A stretch of DNA of 64,000 nucleotides from Curvibacter sp. GWA2_64_110 (lineage in GTDB: Bacteria > Pseudomonadota > Gammaproteobacteria > Burkholderiales > Burkholderiaceae_C). Positions within the stretch are counted from its first letter, which is position 1. Every line of letters starts with the position of its first letter. Under the pieces are notes generated by a model. That model was not told the origin of the DNA, did not search any database, and saw nothing but the letters and a program-made list of their open reading frames with translations. Of this stretch, positions 56,278 through 64,000 are shown piece after piece. Location: assembly GCA_001797315.1 (NCBI GenBank), contig MGPC01000014.1:24391-88390 (forward strand). Direction: 5' to 3'. Position numbers and translations under genes: made by a program.

Positions 56278-56968
56278 GGTTGTCTCCAGTTGTAGAAAAG
56301 ATGAGCGTGCATACCATCTCGGCCGTGATTCTCTCCCCTTTGCTCCGCCTCAGGATCTAGGGGTTTTCACCAAGTTCTCGGCTGCGCCCCATAAAACAGT
56401 TTTCACTTTTTCGCACCCTTTCTTGCAAACGATTTTTCAAACCAGGCTGCCGAATTCACAAACGAGACTACTTAACAAGGAGCCGGACACCATCCGAGGT
56501 GCCCCTGCCGACACGATGCACCCTATCTGCCACGCCCCAAGAAGCCAATGGCCAGATCCAAATAGAGTACCAACCTGAATCCAATCTGATCGGCGGCAGC
56601 GCAAACGGCAAACCGTCGAGACATTGCTAGCCGTTCTGGGTCGCATCATCTGCTCTGACCCATCGGAAAACGTCCGCCCAGTGGCGAAGGACAATGTCGT
56701 CGAGCCACACATCGCCGGTCGAACGAATGCCAAGCCAGCATGGACCAGCACCGCCCGTGCGTCGGATTACATGCCATTTCAGACCATTAGCCTCGTATTC
56801 ATGGCGCAAGTTGCTATCAAAACAGAAGCAAAATGGCTTGCATCAACGGACATGCACATCGACGAACGCAGCTGCAATCAACCATTCCGCACCTGCCACA
56901 ACGCCACAGCCAAAATCCTTTAGAGTTCCAGCTCAGGCAGAACATCGCTGTCGCACCCTTTTTCCACC
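56278..56968. other. 691-bp region without a clear gene
   Basis: This holds the leader of the TRAP receptor gene on the left and of the persulfide dioxygenase gene on the right. Short open frames exist on both strands, the most protein-like being a minus-strand frame around 56627-56812 lacking an ATG and ribosome site. Composition is less GC-rich than the neighbours. I see no RNA gene, repeat or mobile element; it may hold gene remnants. Confidence 0.55.
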
Positions 56969-58093
56969 ATGAAACCCATCCAGCTCTTCGACCCGGCGTC
57001 CAGCACCTACACCTACGTGCTGTTCGATGAATCTTCGCGGGAAGCCCTCATCATCGATCCGGTGGACGAGCAGCTTGAACGCGACCTGCAGGTACTGCGC
57101 GAGTACGGCCTCAAGCTGGTGTGGGCGGTAGAAACCCACGCCCATGCCGACCACATCACCAGCGCCGGACGGTTGGCCGAGCACACCGGCGCCCAGACGG
57201 CCGCACCCGAAGCCTGCGGCATTCGTACCGCCGCCATCCAGCTCACCGATGGCAGCACGCTCAAATTCGGTGACCAGACCCTCCGCGCCTTGCACACCCC
57301 AGGCCACACCGCCGGCAGCATGAGCTACCTGTGGCAGGCGGGCGAGCAGCCTCATGTGTTCACGGGTGACACCCTGCTCATCAATGGCTGCGGTCGCACC
57401 GACTTCCAGTCCGGCAGTGCCGAGGCGCTGTACCACAGCCTGACCCAGGTCCTGTTTGCGCTACCGGACGACACGCTGGTCTGGCCGGGCCACGACTACC
57501 AAGGGCGTACCCACTCGACCATCGGTGCGGAAAAGGCCGGCAATGCGCGCGTAGCCGGCAAGACCCTGGCCGAGTTCAAGGCCATCATGGACACGCTGAA
57601 TCTGCCCAAGCCGCGCCGCATCGACGAGGCCGTTCCCGCCAACCTGAGCTCCGGCCTGCGCCATGATGCGGATGGTGCCGCCCTTCTGAGTGTCCGTCCC
57701 GCAGTGGGCTATGCCGGCGATGTGTCACCACAGCTCGCCTACGACTGGTGGAAGGCAGGCGCTGCAGTATTGGTTGATGTCCGTACCGATGCCGAGCGCG
57801 AATGGGTGGGCTTCGTCCCCGAAGCCGTGGGTTTGGCCTGGAAGCAGTGGCCGGGCATGGCCCTCAATCCCGGCTTCGATGACGGCATCCGTGCCGCCGT
57901 GCCACCGGGCAAGAAGGCTGTGCTGCTGTGCCGCAGCGGCGTGCGTTCGATTGCCGCGGCCAAGCGCGCGACCGAACTCGGCATCGAGGCCTACAACATC
58001 CTTGAAGGTTTTGAAGGCGACCCCGACGAGCAGGCCCACCGTGGCGGCCGCGGTGGCTGGCGCTACCACGGACTGCCATGGCGTCAAGGCTGA
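56969..58093 (+). CDS. Persulfide dioxygenase-rhodanese fusion (ETHE1-like)
   Basis: 374 residues. The N-terminal metallo-beta-lactamase fold (1-240) has the THAHADH motif (H57, H59, D61, H62), HTPGHTAGSMSYL and FTGDTLLINGCGRTDFQSG, all typical of the mononuclear-iron ETHE1 persulfide dioxygenases. The C-terminal rhodanese domain (about 255-374) has VLVDVRTDAEREWVGFV and the active cysteine in LCRSGVRS near residue 321. This is the PRF arrangement known from Burkholderia, which oxidises glutathione persulfide to sulfite and can pass sulfur to make thiosulfate. It stands alone before coaX. Confidence 0.92.
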   Translation: MKPIQLFDPASSTYTYVLFDESSREALIIDPVDEQLERDLQVLREYGLKLVWAVETHAHADHITSAGRLAEHTGAQTAAPEACGIRTAAIQLTDGSTLKFGDQTLRALHTPGHTAGSMSYLWQAGEQPHVFTGDTLLINGCGRTDFQSGSAEALYHSLTQVLFALPDDTLVWPGHDYQGRTHSTIGAEKAGNARVAGKTLAEFKAIMDTLNLPKPRRIDEAVPANLSSGLRHDADGAALLSVRPAVGYAGDVSPQLAYDWWKAGAAVLVDVRTDAEREWVGFVPEAVGLAWKQWPGMALNPGFDDGIRAAVPPGKKAVLLCRSGVRSIAAAKRATELGIEAYNILEGFEGDPDEQAHRGGRGGWRYHGLPWRQG

Positions 58094-58147
58094 GACAGCA
58101 TGGGAAGCGCCACAGCGCCGATAATGCGGCAAACTTGAACAACAACC

Positions 58148-58924
58148 ATGACATTTCTCGCCATTGACGTTGGGAACACCCGCTTGAAGTGGGCACTTTT
58201 TGAAGCGCCGAGTCCCGGCGCCAAGCTGCTGGCGCAGGGCGCCGAGTTCCTCGACAACATCGACAAACTGGCTGAGGGCGCCTGGGCCAAGCTGCCTGCG
58301 CCGAGCTGCATGCTGGGCTGTGTGGTCGCCAGCGATGCCGTCAAACACCGTGTCGAAGACCAGATGGAAATGTGGGACGTTGCCCCGCAATGGGTGGTCT
58401 CCAGCGTCCAGGAAGCCGGCCTGACCAACGGCTACGACCATCCGGCCCGGCTCGGCCCGGACCGCTGGGTCGCCATGATCGGTGCCTGGCACCGCATGCG
58501 GGCCATGGGGGCCGCGCGCCCCATCGTGGTGGCCATGGTCGGCACGGCGGTGACCGTCGAGGCGATTGATGCCGGCGGCAAGTTCCTCGGTGGTTATATC
58601 CTGCCCGGCCACGGCATCATGCTGCGCTCACTGGAGTCGGGTACCGCCGGCCTGCACGTCCCCACCGGCGAAGTGCGCCCCTTCCCCACCAACACCAGCG
58701 ACGCCTTGACCAGCGGCGGCACCTATGCCATCGCCGGTGCCATGGAACGCATGGTGCAGCATGTTCGCCAGCACTGTGGTTCTGAACCCTGGTGCGTCAT
58801 GGCCGGCGGCGCCGGCTGGAAAATGGCGCCCAGCATGTCGGTGCCGTTCGAACTGGTCGACAGCCTGATCTTTGACGGCCTGTTGCAGATTGCCGCCAGC
58901 CGCGGCTTTTGCGACAAACGCTGA
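58148..58924 (+). CDS. coaX: Type III pantothenate kinase
   Basis: 258 residues. The ASKHA nucleotide-binding motif [15 protein letters not shown] opens the protein. [20 protein letters not shown] with the pantothenate-binding loop, [12 protein letters not shown] and [15 protein letters not shown] follow. It catalyses the first step of CoA synthesis without feedback by CoA. BirA is often the upstream neighbour in related genomes; here the persulfide dioxygenase is. Its stop TGA directly abuts the stop of the convergent amidohydrolase gene. Confidence 0.95.
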   Translation: MTFLAIDVGNTRLKWALFEAPSPGAKLLAQGAEFLDNIDKLAEGAWAKLPAPSCMLGCVVASDAVKHRVEDQMEMWDVAPQWVVSSVQEAGLTNGYDHPARLGPDRWVAMIGAWHRMRAMGAARPIVVAMVGTAVTVEAIDAGGKFLGGYILPGHGIMLRSLESGTAGLHVPTGEVRPFPTNTSDALTSGGTYAIAGAMERMVQHVRQHCGSEPWCVMAGGAGWKMAPSMSVPFELVDSLIFDGLLQIAASRGFCDKR

Positions 58925-60118
58925 TCAGTCGTCCGGCGCCAGCCAAGCTTCTGCGAGCTTTACCCAGTAAGTGGCGCCCAGCGGGATCAGCTCGTCATTG
59001 AAGTCGTAGCTCGGGTTGTGCAGCGTGCAGGGGCCGCCGCCATGCCCCATCTCACGGTGCACCCCGTCGCCATTGCCGATGAAGCAGTAGGCTCCCGGCT
59101 TGGCCTGCAACATATAAGCAAAATCTTCCGCCCCCATGGTGGGCTCCTGGCCCTGCACCTGTGCTTCACCCACGATGCCCGCCATCACCCGGCGGGCAAA
59201 CTCCGCCTCGTGCGCCGAGTTGATGGTCGGCGGGTAGTTGCGTTCGAACTCGAATTCGCAGTCCACGCCAAACGCCGCACAGGTGTGTTCGGCGATCTGG
59301 CGCATGCGCTGTTCAATCAGGTCCAGCACGTCCAGAGTAAACGTACGCACCGTGCCCTGCAATTCGCAGCTGTCGGGAATGACATTGGTCGCTTCGCCGG
59401 CATGGATCATGGTGACGGAGATGACGCCGGCATCGATCGGCTTCTTGTTGCGACTGATGATGGTCTGAAAAGACTGCACCATCTGGCATGCCACCGGCAC
59501 CGGATCAATCGCGTTGTGCGGCAAGGCGGCATGGCCGCCCTTGCCGCGAATGGTGATCTTGAATTCATTGCTGGAGGCCATGACCGGCCCCGGGCTGACG
59601 GCAAAGCTGCTGGCCGCCATACCCGGCCAGTTGTGCATGCCGAAGACCGCCTCCATCGGAAACTTTTCGAACAAGCCGTCGCGCATCATTTCGCGCGCAC
59701 CGCCACCGCCTTCCTCGGCAGGCTGGAAGATCAGGTAAACCGTGCCGTCGAAATGGCGCTGCTTGGCAAGATACTGTGCAGCGGCCAGCAGCATGGCTGT
59801 GTGGCCATCATGACCGCAGGCGTGCATCTTGCCGGCGTTCCGACTGGCGTGTTCGAAGGTGTTGAACTCCTGCATCGGCAGTGCGTCCATATCGGCACGC
59901 AGCCCGATAGCACGTGCCGAGCTACCGTTCTTGACGATGCCCACCACCCCCGTACCGCCAAGGCCCCGCTGCAACGGAATACCCCACTCAGCGAGCTTCT
60001 CCGCCACCAGATCCGCAGTACGGATCTCCTCGAAGCACAACTCGGGGTGGGCGTGGATGTCACGCCGGATCACAGCCATGCTTGCTGCCTGGGTGACGAT
60101 GGAATCGATGACTTTCAT
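58925..60118 (-). CDS. M20-family amidohydrolase (hippurate/N-acyl-amino-acid hydrolase)
   Basis: 397 residues. The metal-binding ACGHDGHTAMLL, the EEGGGGAREMM glutamates, GMHNWPGMAASSFAV and the dimerisation domain ITIRGKGGHAALPHNAIDP match the amidohydrolase/HipO group. The C-terminal MGAEDFAYMLQ provides the last metal ligand region. It removes an acyl group from an N-acyl amino acid; the exact substrate is unknown. The ATG at 60118 has AGGAGA upstream and a reading to 60133 is less likely. Upstream is the tRNA terminator. Confidence 0.93.
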   Translation of the reverse strand: MKVIDSIVTQAASMAVIRRDIHAHPELCFEEIRTADLVAEKLAEWGIPLQRGLGGTGVVGIVKNGSSARAIGLRADMDALPMQEFNTFEHASRNAGKMHACGHDGHTAMLLAAAQYLAKQRHFDGTVYLIFQPAEEGGGGAREMMRDGLFEKFPMEAVFGMHNWPGMAASSFAVSPGPVMASSNEFKITIRGKGGHAALPHNAIDPVPVACQMVQSFQTIISRNKKPIDAGVISVTMIHAGEATNVIPDSCELQGTVRTFTLDVLDLIEQRMRQIAEHTCAAFGVDCEFEFERNYPPTINSAHEAEFARRVMAGIVGEAQVQGQEPTMGAEDFAYMLQAKPGAYCFIGNGDGVHREMGHGGGPCTLHNPSYDFNDELIPLGATYWVKLAEAWLAPDD

Positions 60119-60226
60119 GCGCTCTCCTGACATCCAAGTCTAGTCGGGTCTGGTGCAAGTTGCCAGCACAGGGGTTCTCAGGTTCAAACCTTGCCGCCGC
60201 CAGTTGGCAGGGGCTCTGCAGCGGGC

Positions 60227-60255
60227 ACAAAAAAGCCCTCATGAAGAGGGCTTTT
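60227..60255 (-). terminator. Intrinsic terminator after the initiator tRNA gene
   Basis: On the minus strand AAAAGCCCTC-TTCAT-GAGGGCTTTTTT: a 10-bp stem and T-run a few bases after the tRNA CCA end. It probably ends the ribosomal operon/tRNA transcript. Confidence 0.9.
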
Positions 60256-60259
60256 GTGT

Positions 60260-60336
<77 letters not shown>

Positions 60337-60355
60337 GTAAAAAAAGAATTATAGC

Positions 60356-60757
60356 TTATTCTGCCTTCGCCGTCTCGGCAGCCGGTGCTTCGACCACATC
60401 GGGACGATCTACCAGCTCGACCAGCGCCATCGGGGCATTGTCACCCACGCGAAAGCCCATCTTCAGGATGCGGGTGTAGCCACCCGGACGCGTCTTGAAA
60501 CGCGGGCCGAGTTCATTGAACAGCTTGGTGACGCTGTCGCGGTCACGCAGACGGTCGAAGGCCAGGCGGCGGTTGGCCAGCGTGGCTTCCTTGGCCAGGG
60601 TGATCATGGGTTCGACCACACGACGCAGTTCTTTGGCCTTGGGCACAGTGGTCTTGATGACCTCATGCTCGATGAGCGAGTTCATCATGTTGCGCAGCAT
60701 GGCGAGGCGGTGCTCGCTGGTGCGGTTGAGTTTACGGAGTCCATATCCGTGACGCAT
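60356..60757 (-). CDS. rplQ: 50S ribosomal protein L17
   Basis: 133 residues. [20 protein letters not shown] and the block [33 protein letters not shown] are those of L17. A short Ala/Glu/Pro-rich tail ([13 protein letters not shown]) extends the core as in other betaproteobacteria. Last protein gene of the alpha operon, 87 bases after rpoA. Confidence 0.98.
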   Translation of the reverse strand: MRHGYGLRKLNRTSEHRLAMLRNMMNSLIEHEVIKTTVPKAKELRRVVEPMITLAKEATLANRRLAFDRLRDRDSVTKLFNELGPRFKTRPGGYTRILKMGFRVGDNAPMALVELVDRPDVVEAPAAETAKAE

Positions 60758-60844
60758 GGTGCTTTCCTTTCCTTTATTAAACGGGCAGCCGTATCAGGTA
60801 CTGCCCGGAGCACTGGAGCCCGTTGCCAAGCTCCCTTTTAAATA

Positions 60845-61834
60845 TCAACGCTTTTCGAGCGCCGCCGGCGGCCAGCTCTCGAGCTTCATGCCGAGGGTCA
60901 GACCGCGCGAAGCCAGAACTTCCTTGATCTCGTTGAGCGATTTGCGACCCAGGTTCGGGGTCTTGAGCAACTCGTTCTCGGTGCGCTGGATCAGGTCGCC
61001 GATGTAGTAGATGTTCTCGGCCTTGAGGCAGTTTGCCGAACGGACCGTGAGTTCCAGCTCATCAACCGGACGCAGCAGAATCGGGTCGAACTGCGTGCCA
61101 CCGCGCGTTGCCGGTGCTTCGAAGGCGGCGAGTTCGCTGCCTTCGAGCTGGGCAAATACGGCCAGCTGTTCGACCAAGATTTTAGCCGAAGCACGCACGG
61201 CGTCTTCAGCGCTGATGGCGCCGTTGGTCTCGATCTCAACCACCAGCTTGTCCAGGTCGGTACGCTGCTCAACGCGGGCGCTCTCGACTGTATAGCTGAC
61301 ACGCTTGACCGGAGAGAACGAGGCATCAAGCACAATGCGGCCGATCGACTTGGTGGCCTCATCAGCATGGCGACGCAGCGTACCCGGCACATATCCACGG
61401 CCCTTTTCGACCTTGATCTGCATGTCCAGCTTGCCGCCGGCCGACAGCGTGGCGATCACGTGGTCGGGATTGATGATTTCGACGTCATGCGGCGTCTGGA
61501 TGTCACCGGCGGTGACAACACCTTCACCGTCCTTGCGCAGACTCAGGGTCACCTCATCGCGGTTGTGCAGCTTGAACACAACGCCCTTGAGATTCAGCAG
61601 AATGTTGACGACGTCTTCCTGCACACCGTCAATCGACGAATACTCGTGCAAGACACCTGCGATCGTCACTTCCGTCGCAGCATAACCCGGCATCGACGAC
61701 AACAGGACACGGCGCAGCGCATTGCCCAGCGTATGGCCGTAGCCACGCTCAAACGGCTCCAGCGCCACTTTGGCGCGGTTGGGGCCGAGTTGTTCGACGT
61801 TGATTGCTTTGGGTTTAAGCAGACTGGTTTGCAT
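60845..61834 (-). CDS. rpoA: RNA polymerase alpha subunit
   Basis: 329 residues. The N-terminal dimerisation domain contains [22 protein letters not shown] and [12 protein letters not shown] blocks. The C-terminal domain has [29 protein letters not shown] and [22 protein letters not shown], which contacts UP elements and activators. It lies between rpsD and rplQ in the usual order. Confidence 0.99.
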   Translation of the reverse strand: MQTSLLKPKAINVEQLGPNRAKVALEPFERGYGHTLGNALRRVLLSSMPGYAATEVTIAGVLHEYSSIDGVQEDVVNILLNLKGVVFKLHNRDEVTLSLRKDGEGVVTAGDIQTPHDVEIINPDHVIATLSAGGKLDMQIKVEKGRGYVPGTLRRHADEATKSIGRIVLDASFSPVKRVSYTVESARVEQRTDLDKLVVEIETNGAISAEDAVRASAKILVEQLAVFAQLEGSELAAFEAPATRGGTQFDPILLRPVDELELTVRSANCLKAENIYYIGDLIQRTENELLKTPNLGRKSLNEIKEVLASRGLTLGMKLESWPPAALEKR

Positions 61835-61938
61835 GCAGACTTCCTGTCAATACCCCCGGCTCGTTACACCGGTAAGGCTGGTGAAGCACCCGGCAGCGCG
61901 GGCCCGCGCTCCGGGAACGGATTCGAAATACGCCTTGA

Positions 61939-62562
61939 TTAGCGAGAGTACAACTCGACAATCAGCGATTCGTTGATGTCGGAGCCAAACTCGTCACGAT
62001 CAGGCACTTTCTTGAATGTACCTTCTGCCTTGTCGAGATTCACCTCAACCCAGGCCGGCATGCCCACTTGTTGTGCCAACTGCAAAGCTTCCACCACACG
62101 GTTTTGCTTCTTGGATTTTTCACGCACAGCCACCACATCGCCCGCCTTGACCATGTAGGAGGGGATGTTGACAGCTTGGCCGTTCACCGTAATCGCCTTG
62201 TGCGACACCAGTTGGCGTGCCTCGGCGCGAGTGGAGCCGAAGCCCATGCGGTAGACCACGTTGTCCAGTCGCGACTCGAGCAGGAACAGCAGGTTGGCAC
62301 CGGTGTTGCCCTTGCGGCTGTCGGCTTGCTCGAAGTAGCGGCGGAACTGGCGCTCGAGAATGCCGTACATGCGCTTGACCTTCTGCTTTTCACGCAGTTG
62401 CAGACCGAAGTCAGAGGTACGGGCACCCGAGGTGCGGCCGTGCTGACCAGGCTTGGAGTCGAATTTGGCCTTGTCGCTGATCGAGCGGCGAGCGCTCTTG
62501 AGAAACAGGTCGGTGCCTTCGCGGCGGGAGAGTTTGGCCTTGGGGCCGAGATAGCGTGCCAC
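61939..62562 (-). CDS. rpsD: 30S ribosomal protein S4
   Basis: 207 residues. [20 protein letters not shown] opens the protein; the S4 RNA-binding domain shows [31 protein letters not shown]. There is no zinc-binding cysteine set at the N-terminus (C-minus form). In enterobacteria S4 represses this operon by binding its leader; such a site is not evident from sequence here. Confidence 0.98.
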   Translation of the reverse strand: MARYLGPKAKLSRREGTDLFLKSARRSISDKAKFDSKPGQHGRTSGARTSDFGLQLREKQKVKRMYGILERQFRRYFEQADSRKGNTGANLLFLLESRLDNVVYRMGFGSTRAEARQLVSHKAITVNGQAVNIPSYMVKAGDVVAVREKSKKQNRVVEALQLAQQVGMPAWVEVNLDKAEGTFKKVPDRDEFGSDINESLIVELYSR

Positions 62563-62672
62563 TTGAACTTCCTTCTATGTCATCTGCCGCAGTTGCCTGC
62601 GGGAGCCACCAGCAACGAGCCGGTGGCGGTGGGCTTGGTTAAAAAAACTTGTGCAGAACGATCGTACGACGC

Positions 62673-63077
62673 TCAGATGCGACGACGTTTTTGCGGACGG
62701 CAGCCGTTGTGGGGTACCGGCGTCACGTCGGAAATCATGTTGATGCGGATGCCCAGGGCAGCCAGGGCACGCACCGAAGACTCACGGCCAGGGCCGGGGC
62801 CCTTGATTTCAACGTCCAGATTCTTGATACCCTGCTCCAGAGCTGCGCGGCCAGCCACTTCGGACGCCACCTGAGCGGCGAACGGCGTGGATTTACGCGA
62901 ACCCTTGAAGCCCTGACCACCAGAAGAGGCCCAGGACAGGGCATTGCCTTGGCGGTCCGTGATCGTGATGATCGTGTTGTTGAAAGAGGCGTGAACGTGC
63001 GCGATACCATCGGCAACATTCTTGCGGACTTTCTTGCGCACACGCTGCGCGGCATTATTGGCGGGAGCTTTAGCCAT
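62673..63077 (-). CDS. rpsK: 30S ribosomal protein S11
   Basis: 134 residues. [54 protein letters not shown] and the C-terminal [19 protein letters not shown] are the S11 signature blocks. It starts 20 bases after the rpsM stop. Confidence 0.99.
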   Translation of the reverse strand: MAKAPANNAAQRVRKKVRKNVADGIAHVHASFNNTIITITDRQGNALSWASSGGQGFKGSRKSTPFAAQVASEVAGRAALEQGIKNLDVEIKGPGPGRESSVRALAALGIRINMISDVTPVPHNGCRPQKRRRI

Positions 63078-63097
63078 AGTGATCTTTCAATGCCTGT

Positions 63098-63463
63098 TTA
63101 TTTCTTCAGAGACTGTGCAGCCTTGCGCGGGCCCTTGCGGGTGCGGGCGTTGGTACGCGTCCGCTGGCCACGCATCGGCAGACCGCGGCGATGACGGAAG
63201 CCGCGATAGCAACCGATGTCCATCAAACGCTTGATGTTCATGGTCGTCTCGCGACGCAGGTCGCCTTCGATCGTGAGCGCAGCGATCTGGTCACGGATTT
63301 TTTCCAGATCACCGTCGGTCAGATCTTTGATCTTTTTGGAATATGCAATGCCACAGGCTTCGCAAATCTTGCGAGCGCTCGTGCGACCAATGCCGTAAAT
63401 GGCGGTCAAGCCAATTTCAGCATGTTTATGCGGCGGAATGTTGATGCCAGCGATACGTGCCAT
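63098..63463 (-). CDS. rpsM: 30S ribosomal protein S13
   Basis: 121 residues. [20 protein letters not shown], the helix-hairpin-helix [18 protein letters not shown] and the basic tail [17 protein letters not shown] identify S13, a head protein contacting the P-site tRNA. It follows rpmJ by 24 bases. Confidence 0.99.
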   Translation of the reverse strand: MARIAGINIPPHKHAEIGLTAIYGIGRTSARKICEACGIAYSKKIKDLTDGDLEKIRDQIAALTIEGDLRRETTMNIKRLMDIGCYRGFRHRRGLPMRGQRTRTNARTRKGPRKAAQSLKK

Positions 63464-63487
63464 TTTCGTCCTCTATAACTCTTGCAA

Positions 63488-63601
63488 TCAGCCTTGGCGC
63501 TGCTTGTGACGGGGATCCGTGCAGATCACGCGCACAACGCCCTTGCGGCGGATGATTTTGCAGTTGCGGCAAATTTTTTTGACCGAAGCCGAAACTCTCA
63601 T
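63488..63601 (-). CDS. rpmJ: 50S ribosomal protein L36
   Basis: 37 residues. It begins [15 protein letters not shown] and ends RHKQRQG. The zinc ribbon is intact, with Cys11, Cys14, Cys27 and His32. It lies between infA and rpsM, as in most betaproteobacteria. Confidence 0.98.
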   Translation of the reverse strand: MRVSASVKKICRNCKIIRRKGVVRVICTDPRHKQRQG

Positions 63602-63659
63602 TTCACTCTCCTAAAACTTCTTACGCCTTGTTCCGAAGCTTTTTCGGAACCCATGCCAT

Positions 63660-63878
63660 TTATTTGGCCCTGAATACGATCCGTGCTCGCGTCAAGTCGT
63701 ACGGTGTCAACTCAACAGTCACCTTGTCACCAGGCAAAATCCGGATGTAATGCATGCGCATTTTCCCAGAGATGTGCCCCAGAACTACGTGGCCATTTTC
63801 CAGCTTCACGCGAAAAGTTGCGTTCGGCAGGTTTTCCACCACCTCACCTTGCATCTGAATAACGTCGTCTTTCGACAT
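63660..63878 (-). CDS. infA: Translation initiation factor IF-1
   Basis: 72 residues of S1-like OB fold: [42 protein letters not shown] and [13 protein letters not shown]. The ATG at 63878 gives the standard length; an in-frame TTG three codons upstream is rejected. It begins 5 bases after the secY stop. Confidence 0.98.
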   Translation of the reverse strand: MSKDDVIQMQGEVVENLPNATFRVKLENGHVVLGHISGKMRMHYIRILPGDKVTVELTPYDLTRARIVFRAK

Positions 63879-63883
63879 GTCGC

Positions 63884-64000
63884 TCAAGCGCCCAGTGAAG
63901 TCTTGAAATTAGCCTTTTTCAGCAGCGATTCATATTGCTGCGACATCAGGTAGTTCTGCACCTGAGCCATGAAATCCATAGTCACCACCACAATGATCAA
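63884..64000 (-). CDS. secY: Protein translocase subunit SecY (partial, C-terminal end)
   Basis: The last 38 codons plus the stop are present; the rest lies beyond base 64000. [20 protein letters not shown] followed by [12 protein letters not shown] is the characteristic C-terminal helix and tail of SecY. It closes the spc part of the ribosomal operon before infA. Confidence 0.95.
   Translation of the reverse strand: MIIVVVTMDFMAQVQNYLMSQQYESLLKKANFKTSLGA

Noticed and set aside
56627..56809. 60-codon minus-strand frame that looks protein-like
   Set aside because: It lacks an ATG and ribosome site, a stop lies a few codons upstream and I recognise no family; kept only as a note in the gap.

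Overview
The window looks like a piece of chromosome from a GC-rich betaproteobacterium, most likely Burkholderiales and probably Comamonadaceae. This rests on a ribosomal protein block in the betaproteobacterial order, three Bug-type (TctC) solute receptors, a phasin, a fused isobutyryl-CoA mutase, and short AT-rich palindromes and GC-rich inverted repeats of the kind I associate with comamonads. The assignment is inference from gene content; no 16S gene is present.

Region 1 (1-16.5 kb, all minus strand) is a surface-polysaccharide or glycan locus read right to left. It starts with rmlBDAC and manC, continues with a GT4 glycosyltransferase, a small phosphoglycosyl transferase and a membrane CapD/WbpM dehydratase. 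After a 351-bp leader it continues with ugd, gmd, a C-methyltransferase, a PglK/MsbA-like ABC flippase, legB and a legC cut by the window edge. The leader carries a perfect match to the RfaH-recruiting ops sequence and a 33-codon ORF overlapping the ugd start.

Region 2 (16.5-20.7 kb) holds a lipid/PHA cluster (phasin, TetR regulator, acyl-CoA-binding protein, DUF1840 protein), a GC-rich inverted repeat pair, and two Bug receptors. Region 3 (20.7-30.1 kb) is a branched-chain-type (Liv) ABC importer flanked by two acyl-CoA ligases. It diverges from a Crp/Fnr-family regulator, with a perfect palindrome in the shared promoter: probably uptake and CoA activation of a carboxylic acid. Region 4 (30.1-33.4 kb) has an rRNA pseudouridine synthase and htpG behind a sigma-32 promoter, separated by two hairpins with complementary loops. 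Region 5 (33.5-39.9 kb) is a second, complete Liv importer plus a third Bug receptor and a ModA-like protein without a signal peptide.

Region 6 (39.9-49 kb) is rich in signalling genes: srkA, an HD-GYP phosphodiesterase, a Ser/Thr kinase fused to a universal stress domain and coupled to a metallophosphatase, a GMC oxidoreductase and a GGDEF-EAL protein. Region 7 (49-60.1 kb) is metabolic: icmF with a 24-bp palindromic operator, a TakP-like TRAP transporter, a persulfide dioxygenase-rhodanese fusion, coaX and an M20 amidohydrolase. Region 8 (60.2-64 kb) has initiator tRNA-Met and the end of the spc/alpha ribosomal operon (secY'-infA-rpmJ-rpsM-rpsK-rpsD-rpoA-rplQ).
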